Positions 1-7,130 are shown, counted from the stretch's first letter. The stretch: 17,613 bases of DNA from UBA910 sp964369145 (GCA_964369145.1 CAYJEE010000014.1:1-17613); one strand, 5' to 3'. Notes: generated from the sequence alone by a model not told the origin. Made by a program: numbers and translations.

Positions 1-70
1 TTTGAATAAATTTGTCTTCTGGATAAAAATCGCGAACGCCTTTGTAGCTTTCTGTTGATAGTTTGCTCAT
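1..70 (-). CDS. hisS: Histidine-tRNA ligase, N-terminal fragment
   Basis: Only the first 23 codons lie in the window; the gene runs off the left edge on the minus strand. The translation begins MSKLSTESYKGVRDFYPED, and the KGVRDFYPED stretch matches the conserved N-terminal motif-1 entry of class II histidyl-tRNA synthetases (usual form G-x-R-D-x-x-P). The enzyme charges tRNA-His with histidine. The start is the ATG at 70-68. There is no Shine-Dalgarno site in front of it; a TACAAT -10 box (78-83, read on the minus strand) lies 7 nt upstream, which suggests a leaderless transcript. It diverges from truB. Identification rests on a short fragment. Confidence 0.75.
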   Translation of the reverse strand, partial: MSKLSTESYKGVRDFYPEDKFIQ

Positions 71-77
71 GGAGGTT

Positions 78-83
78 ATTGTA
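78..83 (-). promoter_or_regulatory. -10 box of hisS, leaderless type
   Basis: TACAAT on the minus strand, with 7 nt between it and the hisS ATG. This spacing would put the transcription start at or next to the A of the start codon. No convincing -35 is seen. Confidence 0.5.
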
Positions 84-250
84 GCAAATATATTTAAAGT
101 TTAAAAACTCTCTCGAAACATAACTTTTTTAGAGCACGCATAAATTTCTGCTGAAATTTTGCTCAGTCTCGGTCCGTCGACCTTGCGAAGTCTCCAAAAA
201 AATTATGATTTCGTCGAGTTTTTAGTGGATGATTATGGTATTGTGAGTAT

Positions 251-1012
251 ATGTCAGTCATTACTATCTACAAAAAAATAGGCGAAACTCCGCTTGAGGC
301 TCTCACTCGATTGCGGGAGTGTGTACCTGAATACAAAGAGGAAACTTTGTCGTACGCTGGACGTCTGGACCCTATGGCGGCAGGGGTGATGCTCGTGCTT
401 GCAGGTGATGCCAACAAAGAACGGGAAAAATATTTGAATCTGGAGAAAGACTACTCGACGGAAATCTTGTTTGGTATTTCAACCGACACATATGACACAT
501 TGGGACTTATTACTGACATAGTGCAGACACCGTTTGAAATAGAAGAGTTTGAAACAAAACTTTCTGAGAAAGTAAAAGAAATGAAGGGCACCTTCAGTCA
601 GAAGTACCCGGAGTATTCTTCAAAGCCTGTCGACGGTACTCCACTTTTTATGCATGCGAGAGCGGGTAAGCGAGTGGCGGTGCCGGCACATGACGTGACT
701 ATTTTTGGATCAGAATTAAAATCAGTTAAACTCATTGGCCGAGTTGAGTTACTCTCACGGATTGAAAGTCAGATTGGTTTGGTGAAGGGGGATTTCCGTC
801 AGGCAGATATTATAGCGATGTGGAAAGAAAAATTAGAACAGTCTGAAATCAAAGAATTTGCAGTCGCAGAAGTCGACCTTTCGGTTTCTTCTGGTTTTTA
901 TGTGCGGCAGTATGCACACGACCTTGGGCTTTCTCTCGGTGTGCCTGCGCTCGCTTTGTCGATTTTGAGAACGAGGGTGGGGGAATGGGGTGTGGGGGAT
1001 TGCGTAATATAA
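251..1012 (+). CDS. truB: tRNA pseudouridine(55) synthase TruB
   Basis: Converts U55 in the T-loop of tRNAs to pseudouridine. The signature LSYAGRLDPMAAGVMLVLAG at residues 33-52 contains the catalytic aspartate (D40) in the G-R-L-D-P context diagnostic of TruB. The C-terminal YVRQYAHDLGLSLGVPALA followed by LRTRVG matches the end of the TruB catalytic domain. At 253 aa it is shorter than typical enzymes of about 300 aa and seems to lack a C-terminal PUA domain, as expected in a reduced genome. The start is ATG 251 with no Shine-Dalgarno; TATTGT lies 6 nt upstream and may be a leaderless -10. It diverges from hisS across about 180 bp, in which I see only weak promoter-like AT-rich sequence. 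Confidence 0.9.
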   Translation: MSVITIYKKIGETPLEALTRLRECVPEYKEETLSYAGRLDPMAAGVMLVLAGDANKEREKYLNLEKDYSTEILFGISTDTYDTLGLITDIVQTPFEIEEFETKLSEKVKEMKGTFSQKYPEYSSKPVDGTPLFMHARAGKRVAVPAHDVTIFGSELKSVKLIGRVELLSRIESQIGLVKGDFRQADIIAMWKEKLEQSEIKEFAVAEVDLSVSSGFYVRQYAHDLGLSLGVPALALSILRTRVGEWGVGDCVI

Positions 1013-1044
1013 TAAATTTATTACACCACACTTTTAAAAAAAGG

Positions 1045-1076
1045 AAGGGCACCTTCGTTTAAGGGCACCTTCGTTT
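1045..1076 (+). repeat. Exact tandem duplication of a 16-mer
   Basis: AAGGGCACCTTCGTTT occurs twice head to tail (1045-1060 and 1061-1076) just after truB. The core GAAGG-GCA-CCTTC is itself an inverted repeat and can form short hairpins, perhaps the truB terminator although the T-run is short. The same 13-mer GAAGGGCACCTTC also occurs inside truB at 583-595. Confidence 0.8.
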
Positions 1077-1115
1077 ATTATCCACAATTTGCAATTTTTC
1101 TTCCAGAGGAGTCTA

Positions 1116-1520
1116 ATGGTAATAGATGTCAGGAGTTTAATTTCTAGAAAGCGAGAGATAACTTTGAAACCTGAACGACCAAAGAAACAAGGTAATCCCA
1201 AGCAACAGTTTGGGAGGTTGGTTCGGAGTTTTCGGGACGCGCATCATTTAAGGAGGGAACAACTCGCGAAGGCGGTTGGGAAAAATCTGAAAAAAGGATT
1301 TTTGAATGCTGTGGAGCATGGGTGTGCTCCGCGACGGAGGGGGGTACTGGTAAAGCTTATCGATGTTCTACGTTTACCGGAACCTGATCGTACAACGGCA
1401 CTTGATCTGCTTGATGAGTTTTGTCCGAAGCGGTGGAAGCGTTTCAAATTGCACTCAAACTTTAAGATCCGAACGCGAAAACTTCCGCCGCGGCAGGTTC
1501 GGCAGAGCCTTCATCGTTAA
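1116..1520 (+). CDS. Small helix-turn-helix (XRE-like) protein 1
   Basis: A 134-aa basic protein, probably DNA-binding. Residues about 32-80 (FGRLVRSFRDAHHLRREQLA, then KAVG...FLNAVEHG) have the pattern of an XRE/Cro helix-turn-helix: L-R-x-x-R, the x-R-E-x-L-A recognition turn, then a hydrophobic-acid-x-G element. The tail is very basic (KRWKRFKLHS..RTRKLPPR). The ATG at 1116 was chosen because AGAGGA (1105-1110) sits 5 nt upstream; a TTG start at 1089 would lie before that site. The gene ends 6 nt before a strong terminator. It is the first of three such genes in tandem. Arginine codons are mixed (CGG, CGC, CGT, AGG), unlike the CGA-rich housekeeping genes, which suggests transfer. The target is unknown; there is no effector domain. 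Confidence 0.75.
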   Translation: MVIDVRSLISRKREITLKPERPKKQGNPKQQFGRLVRSFRDAHHLRREQLAKAVGKNLKKGFLNAVEHGCAPRRRGVLVKLIDVLRLPEPDRTTALDLLDEFCPKRWKRFKLHSNFKIRTRKLPPRQVRQSLHR

Positions 1521-1526
1521 CTTTGT

Positions 1527-1550
1527 GCCCGGACACGCAAGTGTCCGGGC
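1527..1550 (+). terminator. Intrinsic terminator after HTH gene 1
   Basis: A perfect 10-bp stem GCCCGGACAC/GTGTCCGGGC with a GCAA tetraloop, followed by CTTTCCTTTG. The T-tract is interrupted, but the stem is very strong and lies right after the stop codon. Confidence 0.75.
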
Positions 1551-1658
1551 CTTTCCTTTGCTCAGCTTCATTGGATATTCACTTGCTTTATTTTCTTAAA
1601 TGAGGTTGAATACTACTCAGAAGTTGGCTGTTGTTCTATTTCACACGAGGTAATGAAA

Positions 1659-2000
1659 ATGAAGAAGAGTGTTGTTGTTCCGGCCACTCCGAAAGAGGTC
1701 GCCAAGGTCGCCCTTGGCAAACTGCTCACCACGCTCCGTAAGGCCAGTAAAGTGAGCAAGATGAGCGAGTTGTCCGAAAAGTCGGGCGTGAACAACCCTA
1801 ATATTGTCCACAAGATTGAAGATGGTCGGGGGGAATACCCCGAACAAACGATCCGGGCTTTGTTGCCCCATCTGTCCGCTATCGATGATGGCAAGATGGC
1901 GCAAATCGAAGGGTACCTTCGGGTCATCTACCCCCCTGTCGCTAAGCGGGGTTCGGTGGTTCCTGCGGCGGCTCGCCTCGTTCCTGCTTTTGCTAGCTAA
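1659..2000 (+). CDS. Small helix-turn-helix (XRE-like) protein 2
   Basis: A 113-aa protein. Residues about 18-80 fit an XRE-type fold: LGKLLTTLRKASKVSKMSEL, SEKSGVNNPNIVHKIEDGRG, then PEQTIRALLPHL, i.e. L-R-x-x-R/K, a short turn, I-x-K-I-E-x-G and a trailing helix. The start is uncertain by two codons: ATG 1653 lies only 2 nt after GAGG (1647-1650), while ATG 1659 has a better 8-nt spacing and was chosen. The gene is GC-richer than its surroundings and rich in GCC/CGG-type codons. It is followed by its own terminator. It is only distantly similar to its two neighbours, so this is not a recent duplication. Role inferred as a transcriptional regulator. Confidence 0.7.
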   Translation: MKKSVVVPATPKEVAKVALGKLLTTLRKASKVSKMSELSEKSGVNNPNIVHKIEDGRGEYPEQTIRALLPHLSAIDDGKMAQIEGYLRVIYPPVAKRGSVVPAAARLVPAFAS

Positions 2001-2007
2001 ATCGCCA

Positions 2008-2050
2008 AAGGGCGGTTCGACAGTTTGTCGGACCGCCCTTGTTTTATTTT
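2008..2050 (+). terminator. Intrinsic terminator after HTH gene 2
   Basis: The stem AAGGGCGGT-T-CGACA pairs with TGTCG-G-ACCGCCCTT (15 bp including one T:G wobble), with loop GTT, followed by the T-rich tail GTTTTATTTT (2041-2050). Confidence 0.9.
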
Positions 2051-2109
2051 GCTGGCGTGGTTAAATAGTAAGTAGTCAGTTATCTTAATTACCGAAGAGG
2101 TGCTTGATA

Positions 2110-2424
2110 ATGAAGGGTTCTGTTAGGAAAGCCAGGTTCAGATTTGGTGCATACCTACGAAGTTTGCGGGAAAGTCGAAAGATGTCCAGAGAAGAATTGG
2201 CGACATTGTCTGGTCTCAATAAGGGCCTTATCCGCGGTTTTGAAATGGGAACTGCGTGGTACGAGATGCCTCTGGTGACCAAATTTGTTGAGGCACTTGG
2301 AATTAATTTCTCAACCGTGGCAAAACAAATTAATGTTCATTTCAGGGCAATATCTATTCCTGTGCCCTCGACTGCACGGAAATTCAAAAGAGGTCCCGTT
2401 GTCCGGGTGGCACTCGCGTGCTGA
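2110..2424 (+). CDS. Small helix-turn-helix (XRE-family) protein 3
   Basis: A 104-aa protein with the clearest XRE domain of the three. Residues 10-65 read FGAYLRSLRESRKMSREELA, TLSGLNKGLIRGFEMGTAWY, then P-x-x-x-x-FVEALGI, matching the canonical L-R-x-x-R-x-x-M-S-x-E-E-L-A-x-x-S-G-L ... F-E-x-G pattern. The ATG at 2110 is set by AGAGG (2096-2100) 9 nt upstream; a TTG at 2104 would be only 3 nt away. It probably binds DNA as a dimer; no ligand or protease domain is visible. It is followed immediately by a terminator shared with convergent typA. Confidence 0.8.
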   Translation: MKGSVRKARFRFGAYLRSLRESRKMSREELATLSGLNKGLIRGFEMGTAWYEMPLVTKFVEALGINFSTVAKQINVHFRAISIPVPSTARKFKRGPVVRVALAC

Positions 2425-2434
2425 ATTGCAAAAA

Positions 2435-2468
2435 GCGGTCACCCTGTTGGTGGCCGCCTTTTCTTTTT
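2435..2468 (+). terminator. Bidirectional terminator between HTH gene 3 and typA
   Basis: GCGGTCACC/GGTGGCCGC (9 bp with one T:G) around loop CTGTT. A T-rich tail follows on the plus strand (2459-2468) and an A-run precedes it (2431-2434), so it can also end minus-strand typA transcripts. Confidence 0.85.
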
Positions 2469-2473
2469 ATATA

Positions 2474-4225
2474 TTAAGCTTTGTATTGCTTCTTTCTTAG
2501 TCTCGTTGATTGTGGAGTAATTTCAATATATTCATCTGCCTGCATGATTTCCATCGCGCGCTCGATATCTAGTTTGTATGCAGGAGCGAGGTATACAGTT
2601 CCATCAGATCCAGATGCACGCATGTTGGTGAGTTGCTTTCCTTTGGTTGGGTTTACGAAGAGGTCTTCACCTTTTGATGAGTTTCCGATCACTTGTCCCT
2701 CGTACACTTCATTTCCTGGCTCTACGTAGAGCACTCCTCGCTGCTGGAGGTTGTCGAGTGCAAACGCAAGACATTTGCCTTTAATCATAGAAACCATCGC
2801 ACCGAGGTGTGTCTTTTGGATTTCTCCTACGTATGCTTGGAAGTTGATAAATCGAGAAGAGAGAATGCCGAGACCTTTGGTATCAATCACAAACTGTCCT
2901 CGATATCCGAGGAGTCCTCGTGTTGGTGCTTCGAAAATAAGTCGCTGGTTTCCGTCACCTTGTCGGATATTCATCAGTGTCGCTCGTCGAGCTGAGAGTT
3001 TTGCGATCACGGCACTTGCAAATTCATCAGGTACATCGATCACCACTTCTTCAAATGGCTCACTCTGCACTCCTTCGATATCTTTGATGAGTGCTTGTGG
3101 CTGTGACACCTGGAGCTCGTAGCCTTCACGTCGCATGTTTTCGAGAAGTACGGCGATATGGAGCTCACCTCGTCCAAATACATTCATTTTGTCACCGGTA
3201 AAATCTACTTTGAGTCCGACGTTCACCTCGAGCTCTTTCTCGAGTCGCTCACGGATTTGTCGTGAAGTCACAAACTTTCCTTCTCGTCCTGCAAATGGTG
3301 AGTCATTTACCAAAAATTCAAGTGAGATGGTTGGCTCATCGATGTTGATAGAAGGGAGAGGATCAGTATGCTGGTCTGTAGAGACGGTGTCACCGATGTA
3401 GATTTCTGGAATACCTGCAATCATCACGATGTCTCCTGAAGTCGCTTCCGCTTCTTCTTTCTTAGACATACCTTCAAAGGTGTAAAGCTTGGTGAGCTTT
3501 CCAGTAAGCCCTTGTCCGTTTGATTTCTTTACAAAGACAGTGTCGTTTGCTTTGAGTGTCCCTTGGTACATTCGGCAAATAGCCATACGTCCGAGGAAGT
3601 TGTCGTATGCGAGGTTAAATACCTGGAGCTTTGCCGGTCCTTCGTCTTGAGTCGAAGCGGGAGGGACGAGAGTGAGGATAGTGTCGAGGAGTGGGTTGAG
3701 GTTTGTCGCTGTGTCAGTGAGTTTCATTTTTGCGACTCCTTCGCGGCCGATCGCATACACTGTAGTGAAGTCGAGCTGAGCATCATTTGCACCAAGATCC
3801 ATAAAGAGCTCAAGCACCATCTCATGTACTTCATCAGGTCGAGCTGCAGGCTTGTCGATTTTGTTGATCACGACAATAGGTTTGAGACCAAGCTCGAGAG
3901 ATTTTTTCAATACGAAACGTGTCTGGGGCATCGGGCCTTCCTGAGCGTCCACCACCAAAAGCACAGTATCGATAGAGCGAAGTACGCGCTCTACTTCAGA
4001 GCCGAAGTCAGAGTGGCCCGGTGTGTCCACGATATTGATCTTTGTATCTTTATAAAAGAGGGAAGTGTTTTTTGCGTAAATAGTAATACCACGCTCTTTT
4101 TCGATCGTGTTAGAGTCCATCGATGCACCTTCTTCAGTCATGCCGTTTTGTCGTAGGAGAGCGTCGGTGAGAGTTGTCTTACCGTGGTCCACATGCGCAA
4201 TAATTGCAATATTTCTAATTTCCAT
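2474..4225 (-). CDS. typA: Translational GTPase TypA/BipA
   Basis: A ribosome-binding GTPase related to EF-G and LepA, implicated in ribosome assembly and stress adaptation. Visible GTPase motifs: AHVDHGKTT (G1, residues 10-18), ERGITI (G2), VDTPGHSDFG (G3, about 67-76) and INKID (G4, about 120-124). The EF-G-like beta-barrel follows, then FGRGELHIAVLLENMRREGY, and the TypA-specific C-terminal region with RGLLGYRGQFVIDTKG and MRASGSDGTVYLAPA. At 583 aa it is close to the usual length of about 600 and looks complete. There is no clear Shine-Dalgarno. It is convergent with HTH gene 3. The 4226-4449 region upstream is AT-rich with no reading frame I would support. Confidence 0.96.
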   Translation of the reverse strand: MEIRNIAIIAHVDHGKTTLTDALLRQNGMTEEGASMDSNTIEKERGITIYAKNTSLFYKDTKINIVDTPGHSDFGSEVERVLRSIDTVLLVVDAQEGPMPQTRFVLKKSLELGLKPIVVINKIDKPAARPDEVHEMVLELFMDLGANDAQLDFTTVYAIGREGVAKMKLTDTATNLNPLLDTILTLVPPASTQDEGPAKLQVFNLAYDNFLGRMAICRMYQGTLKANDTVFVKKSNGQGLTGKLTKLYTFEGMSKKEEAEATSGDIVMIAGIPEIYIGDTVSTDQHTDPLPSINIDEPTISLEFLVNDSPFAGREGKFVTSRQIRERLEKELEVNVGLKVDFTGDKMNVFGRGELHIAVLLENMRREGYELQVSQPQALIKDIEGVQSEPFEEVVIDVPDEFASAVIAKLSARRATLMNIRQGDGNQRLIFEAPTRGLLGYRGQFVIDTKGLGILSSRFINFQAYVGEIQKTHLGAMVSMIKGKCLAFALDNLQQRGVLYVEPGNEVYEGQVIGNSSKGEDLFVNPTKGKQLTNMRASGSDGTVYLAPAYKLDIERAMEIMQADEYIEITPQSTRLRKKQYKA

Positions 4226-4449
4226 ATATGTTACGTCAGGTCTTTTTGACCAATTTCATCTTCTAAAATTTAAAAATAATTTTCACCTACACATATCAGG
4301 TAGGCTCAAATTCTTTGTAAATTTTATAAGCGACCTTGGTCAAAAATCCTCTGACTTGTGAATTAACTATTAATTTACGAGTCTTTCCTAAAAGAGCCAT
4401 AATTAAAGCATATTTTGGGGGAGTTTGTCAAAAGGTCAGGTGAGGGTAC

Positions 4450-4478
4450 TTGACAAATACATATAGATGGTATATAAT
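4450..4478 (+). promoter_or_regulatory. Consensus sigma-70-type promoter
   Basis: Perfect -35 TTGACA (4450-4455), 17-nt spacer and perfect -10 TATAAT (4473-4478). It drives the 4499/4657 gene pair and is the best promoter match in the window. Confidence 0.92.
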
Positions 4479-4498
4479 GTATACCAGGAGGTGCTACG

Positions 4499-4660
4499 AT
4501 GGTACTATTTAAAGTTATCGTGAGGACTATGATAGTCCTCGTTGTTGCGGTGTTGCTCGCGTATGCGAACGACACCTGGAAGGATATCCAGTATTTCTCG
4601 AAGACAGGGGACTTGAAAGTCACCGCCTTCGAGAAAGCGGCGAAAGGGTTCCGACGATGA
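4499..4660 (+). CDS. Small single-pass membrane protein
   Basis: A 53-aa protein, too short for most gene callers. It begins MVLFKVIVRTMIVLVVAVLL; residues about 5-24 form one hydrophobic helix, followed by a charged segment (NDTWKDIQYF..GFRR). The start is fixed by a full AGGAGG (4486-4491) 7 nt before ATG, behind a consensus promoter. Its TGA overlaps the ATG of the next gene (ATGA), so the two are probably translationally coupled. No family recognised. It could be a membrane peptide, a toxin-like small protein or an accessory subunit; the sequence alone does not decide. Confidence 0.7.
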   Translation: MVLFKVIVRTMIVLVVAVLLAYANDTWKDIQYFSKTGDLKVTAFEKAAKGFRR

Positions 4661-4842
4661 GTCGCCGGGCCTTGAGGGTCTTCCTGACCCTCTTTGTCCT
4701 TTCGGCAGTAGTCCACCTTGGGCTACTGCTCAATAAGAAGTACAACAAACCAAAACCGCTGGTGGTGACACCTGCGGTTTTTTCATATCCAGATTTTATT
4801 TTTGCTATATGTGTTGTAGAATTAGTATATGTTGGAATTTAA
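4657..4842 (+). CDS. Small membrane protein with a terminator inside its frame
   Basis: Starts in an ATGA overlap with the preceding gene. The N-terminus MSRRALRVFLTLFVLSAVVH has a positively charged cap and one hydrophobic helix (about residues 6-25), then NKKYNKPKP. The open frame continues to TAA at 4840-4842, giving 61 aa. However, a strong intrinsic terminator lies at 4752-4783, inside the frame, and the frame then crosses the -10 box and start of the next gene. The natural product may therefore end earlier: codon 29 is TAC (4741-4743), one base from a stop, and a stop there would leave the usual short gap to the terminator. Function unknown. Confidence 0.5.
   Translation: MSRRALRVFLTLFVLSAVVHLGLLLNKKYNKPKPLVVTPAVFSYPDFIFAICVVELVYVGI
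4752..4783 (+). terminator. Intrinsic terminator of the 4499-4657 cassette
   Basis: AAAACCGC/GCGGTTTT plus GGTG/CACC, separated by one T-T mismatch, with loop GTGA and six T (4778-4783). It lies inside the open frame that starts at 4657. Confidence 0.85.
4817..4822 (+). promoter_or_regulatory. -10 box for the 4829 operon, leaderless type
   Basis: TAGAAT with 6 nt to the ATG at 4829, placing the predicted transcript start at the start codon. No Shine-Dalgarno site is present. Confidence 0.5.
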
Positions 4843-5125
4843 TATTAAAGACGTTCCATTTTTTCATCTCTCTGATCCGATTCCATTTTTAAATGGAACA
4901 CTTCCAGAACTTTCTTTTGGGTTCAATGGTGATTATGCAAAACTGTTATTGCTCGTCTTATTTCTTTTGTATTTTATTGGGTACAGTATTATTGCAGGTA
5001 TTGTGTTTTACCATTGGAATACCTACGGGATGAAAACACACACCATTCTTTTGGCGAAGCTTGTTTTTACTGTCGTGTCATTGTTTTTCTTTGGATTACT
5101 TTTTGCATTAACACTTTCTTTATAA
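4829..5125 (+). CDS. Small two-TM membrane protein, family unknown
   Basis: A 98-aa protein. An N-terminal polar part of about 35 residues (MLEFNIKDVPFFHLSDPIPF) is followed by two hydrophobic helices at about 37-62 (AKLLLLVLFLLYFIGYSIIA) and 72-97 (LLAKLVFTVVSLFFFGLLFA), with a short HWNTYGMKTH loop between. It is followed after 4 nt by the PH-domain gene, so the two probably form an operon and may act together in the membrane. I do not recognise a named family. Start chosen as the first ATG after the -10 box; it overlaps the tail of the 4657 frame by 14 nt. Confidence 0.75.
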   Translation: MLEFNIKDVPFFHLSDPIPFLNGTLPELSFGFNGDYAKLLLLVLFLLYFIGYSIIAGIVFYHWNTYGMKTHTILLAKLVFTVVSLFFFGLLFALTLSL

Positions 5126-5129
5126 CTGT

Positions 5130-5705
5130 ATGGCAAATTATTCTATTTTACATCTAGATTCTGACGAGCATATTCTCCTCGAGGTCCGCCGACACTGGAT
5201 TGTATTTATCGGACACGTGATTTCATTTATGTTTTTTTCTGCACTCCCACTTATGCTCTATATTCTTGCGCATATGTTTTCTTTTCCGTTTATCCAAGCT
5301 CTATCTTCTGGTCCGATAATAAAAATAATCGCTTTATTTTATCTCCTCTGGCTCTTGTCTTTTTGGCTTTCATTTATCATCACATGGACAAAATATTATC
5401 TCGACGTCTGGTATGTGACCGAAAAGCGTATTATTGATATTGATCAACAAAGGATTTTCCATCGGGAGGTTTCAAACCTTCGGTTCGATAAAATCCAGGA
5501 TGTGACTGTGGAGGTCAAAGGCTTTATTGCGACATGGCTTGATTTTGGAAATATCAGAGTGCAGACAGCAGCAGAAGATAGTAAAGATTTTTATATGACC
5601 TATGTGTCGTGTCCAGAAAATGTAAAACGGGTGATCTTTGCTCAGCATAATGTGGCGGGGGACAATGCCAAGATAAATGATTCTGGATTGAAGATTAAAG
5701 AATAA
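5130..5705 (+). CDS. Membrane protein with bacterial PH (bPH2/DUF304-like) domain
   Basis: A 191-aa protein. Two hydrophobic hairpin helices at about 22-48 and 62-90 (with IIALFYLLWLLSFWLSFIIT) are followed by a bacterial PH-like domain. The domain is recognised from YYLDVWYVTEKRIIDIDQQR (turn into the beta sandwich), LRFDKIQDVTVEVKG and WLDFGNIRVQTA, which match the YdbS/YdbT-type bPH2 pattern. Such proteins sit in the cytoplasmic membrane; their biochemical role is poorly defined. It is second in an operon with the two-TM gene and is followed by a strong terminator. Confidence 0.85.
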   Translation: MANYSILHLDSDEHILLEVRRHWIVFIGHVISFMFFSALPLMLYILAHMFSFPFIQALSSGPIIKIIALFYLLWLLSFWLSFIITWTKYYLDVWYVTEKRIIDIDQQRIFHREVSNLRFDKIQDVTVEVKGFIATWLDFGNIRVQTAAEDSKDFYMTYVSCPENVKRVIFAQHNVAGDNAKINDSGLKIKE

Positions 5706-5737
5706 TACATCATAATCTTGTTCATTAATCTTAAATC

Positions 5738-5770
5738 CACACTTGCTACCGCAAGTGTGTTTTTCTTTTT
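5738..5770 (+). terminator. Intrinsic terminator after the PH-domain gene
   Basis: A perfect 9-bp stem CACACTTGC/GCAAGTGTG with loop TACC, followed by TTTTTCTTTTT. Confidence 0.92.
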
Positions 5771-5780
5771 TATTCAACAG

Positions 5781-5820
5781 TGTTAGAATACTCCCGTTGT
5801 TTAAAAATTAATATCTAACA
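5781..5820 (+). promoter_or_regulatory. Promoter/leader region of eno with inverted repeat
   Basis: Two candidate -10 boxes: TAGAAT (5784-5789, leader of about 27 nt) and TAATAT (5809-5814, 8 nt before the ATG, leaderless type). A 7-bp inverted repeat, TGTTAGA (5781-5787) and TCTAACA (5814-5820), brackets the interval and overlaps both. It could be an operator or a leader hairpin. Confidence 0.4.
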
Positions 5821-5822
5821 CA

Positions 5823-7106
5823 ATGGCTAAAATTTCAAAAATAGTTGCACGAGAGATTATTGACTCACGAGGAAACCCGACTGTAGAAGTCGACCTCACT
5901 TTGGCAGACGGCTCTTTTGGTCGGGCTGCAGTGCCCTCTGGTGCATCGACAGGAAGTCATGAAGCGGTAGAGCTTCGAGACGGAGATAAAAAGCGATACG
6001 GTGGTAAGGGTGTACTCAAAGCAGTTGCAAACGTAAATGGTCCACTTCTAAAAGCGCTCAAAGGTAAAGAGTGGAATCAGAAAACACTCGACATGGCGAT
6101 GATCGCCCTCGATGGTACAGAAAACAAAGGAAAGCTTGGGGCAAATGCTATCCTCGGTGTCTCTCTGTCCTTTGCAAAGGCGCAGGCAGAGTCTCTCGGA
6201 AAGCCATTGTGGAAATACTTTAAAGATATTTCAAAGACAAAAGAGGTGCGACTTCCACTTCCGATGATGAACATTCTCAACGGTGGCGCTCACGCAGCCA
6301 ACTCAACTGACCTTCAGGAATTTATGGTAATGCCAGTCGGTGCAAAGTCTTTTGCTCAGGCGCTTCAGTGGGGTACAGAAGTATTTCATGAATTGAAGAA
6401 ACTTTTGAAAGCAAAGAAACTTTCTACAACAGTAGGAGATGAGGGTGGATACGCTCCGACACTCCCAACCAACGAAGCAGCGATTGAAATCATCCTCGAA
6501 GCAATCAAAAATGCAGGCTACGTCGCAGGAAAAGATATCAGTATTGCGATCGATGCAGCGGCAAGTGAATTCTATAAAGACGGCAAATATCACCTCACTT
6601 CAGAAGGTAAAGTGCTTTCTACAGAAGAAATGGTGGCATTTTATGCAAACTGGGTTGCGAAATATCCAATCGTTTCAATCGAAGATGGTCTTTCAGAGGA
6701 CGACTGGGCAGGATACGCACTCATGACAAAAACTCTCGGAAAGAAAACTCAGATTGTTGGAGATGACCTTTTCGTAACAAATATCAACCGACTCAAAAAA
6801 GGTATCGATGAGAAATCTGGAAACTCAATCTTGATCAAGCTCAACCAGATCGGTACTGTGTCAGAGACAATCGACGCGATCACTATGGCTCGAAATGCAG
6901 GGTACACATCTGTCGTGTCACACCGATCAGGTGAGACAGAAGATACAACTATCGCAGACTTCGTGGTGGGTCTCGGAACTGGACAGATCAAGACAGGATC
7001 ACTCTGTCGTTCAGAGCGAACAGCAAAATACAACCAACTTCTCCGAATCGAAGAATCTCATGGAAAGAAAGCGGTGTTTGCAGGAAAGAAAGCATTTACA
7101 GTTTAA
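5823..7106 (+). CDS. eno: Enolase (phosphopyruvate hydratase)
   Basis: Interconverts 2-phosphoglycerate and phosphoenolpyruvate in the cytoplasm. Full length at 427 aa. Visible hallmarks: ARQ-equivalent AREIIDSRGNPTVEVDL at the N-terminus, GAHAANSTDLQEFMVMP, VGDEGGYAP (catalytic Glu), SIAIDAAASEFY (metal Asp), SIEDGLSEDDW (metal Glu), IVGDDLFVTN (metal Asp), LIKLNQIGTVSE (catalytic Lys) and SHRSGETEDTTIADFVVG (substrate loop). Arginine is encoded mainly by CGA. It stands next to gpmI, which makes its substrate, with a terminator and a possible small minus-strand gene between them, so the two are transcribed separately. Confidence 0.98.
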   Translation: MAKISKIVAREIIDSRGNPTVEVDLTLADGSFGRAAVPSGASTGSHEAVELRDGDKKRYGGKGVLKAVANVNGPLLKALKGKEWNQKTLDMAMIALDGTENKGKLGANAILGVSLSFAKAQAESLGKPLWKYFKDISKTKEVRLPLPMMNILNGGAHAANSTDLQEFMVMPVGAKSFAQALQWGTEVFHELKKLLKAKKLSTTVGDEGGYAPTLPTNEAAIEIILEAIKNAGYVAGKDISIAIDAAASEFYKDGKYHLTSEGKVLSTEEMVAFYANWVAKYPIVSIEDGLSEDDWAGYALMTKTLGKKTQIVGDDLFVTNINRLKKGIDEKSGNSILIKLNQIGTVSETIDAITMARNAGYTSVVSHRSGETEDTTIADFVVGLGTGQIKTGSLCRSERTAKYNQLLRIEESHGKKAVFAGKKAFTV

Positions 7107-7130
7107 TCATCTAGAAAAAAGTTTATAAAG

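Noticed and set aside
3563..4156. Plus-strand 197-aa frame opposite typA
   Set aside because: It lies wholly antisense to typA, whose motifs are unambiguous; a shadow frame.
4226..4449. Gene or RNA in the gap upstream of typA
   Set aside because: Only AT-rich sequence and a small GGTC-GACC hairpin are visible; no frame with a credible start or composition.
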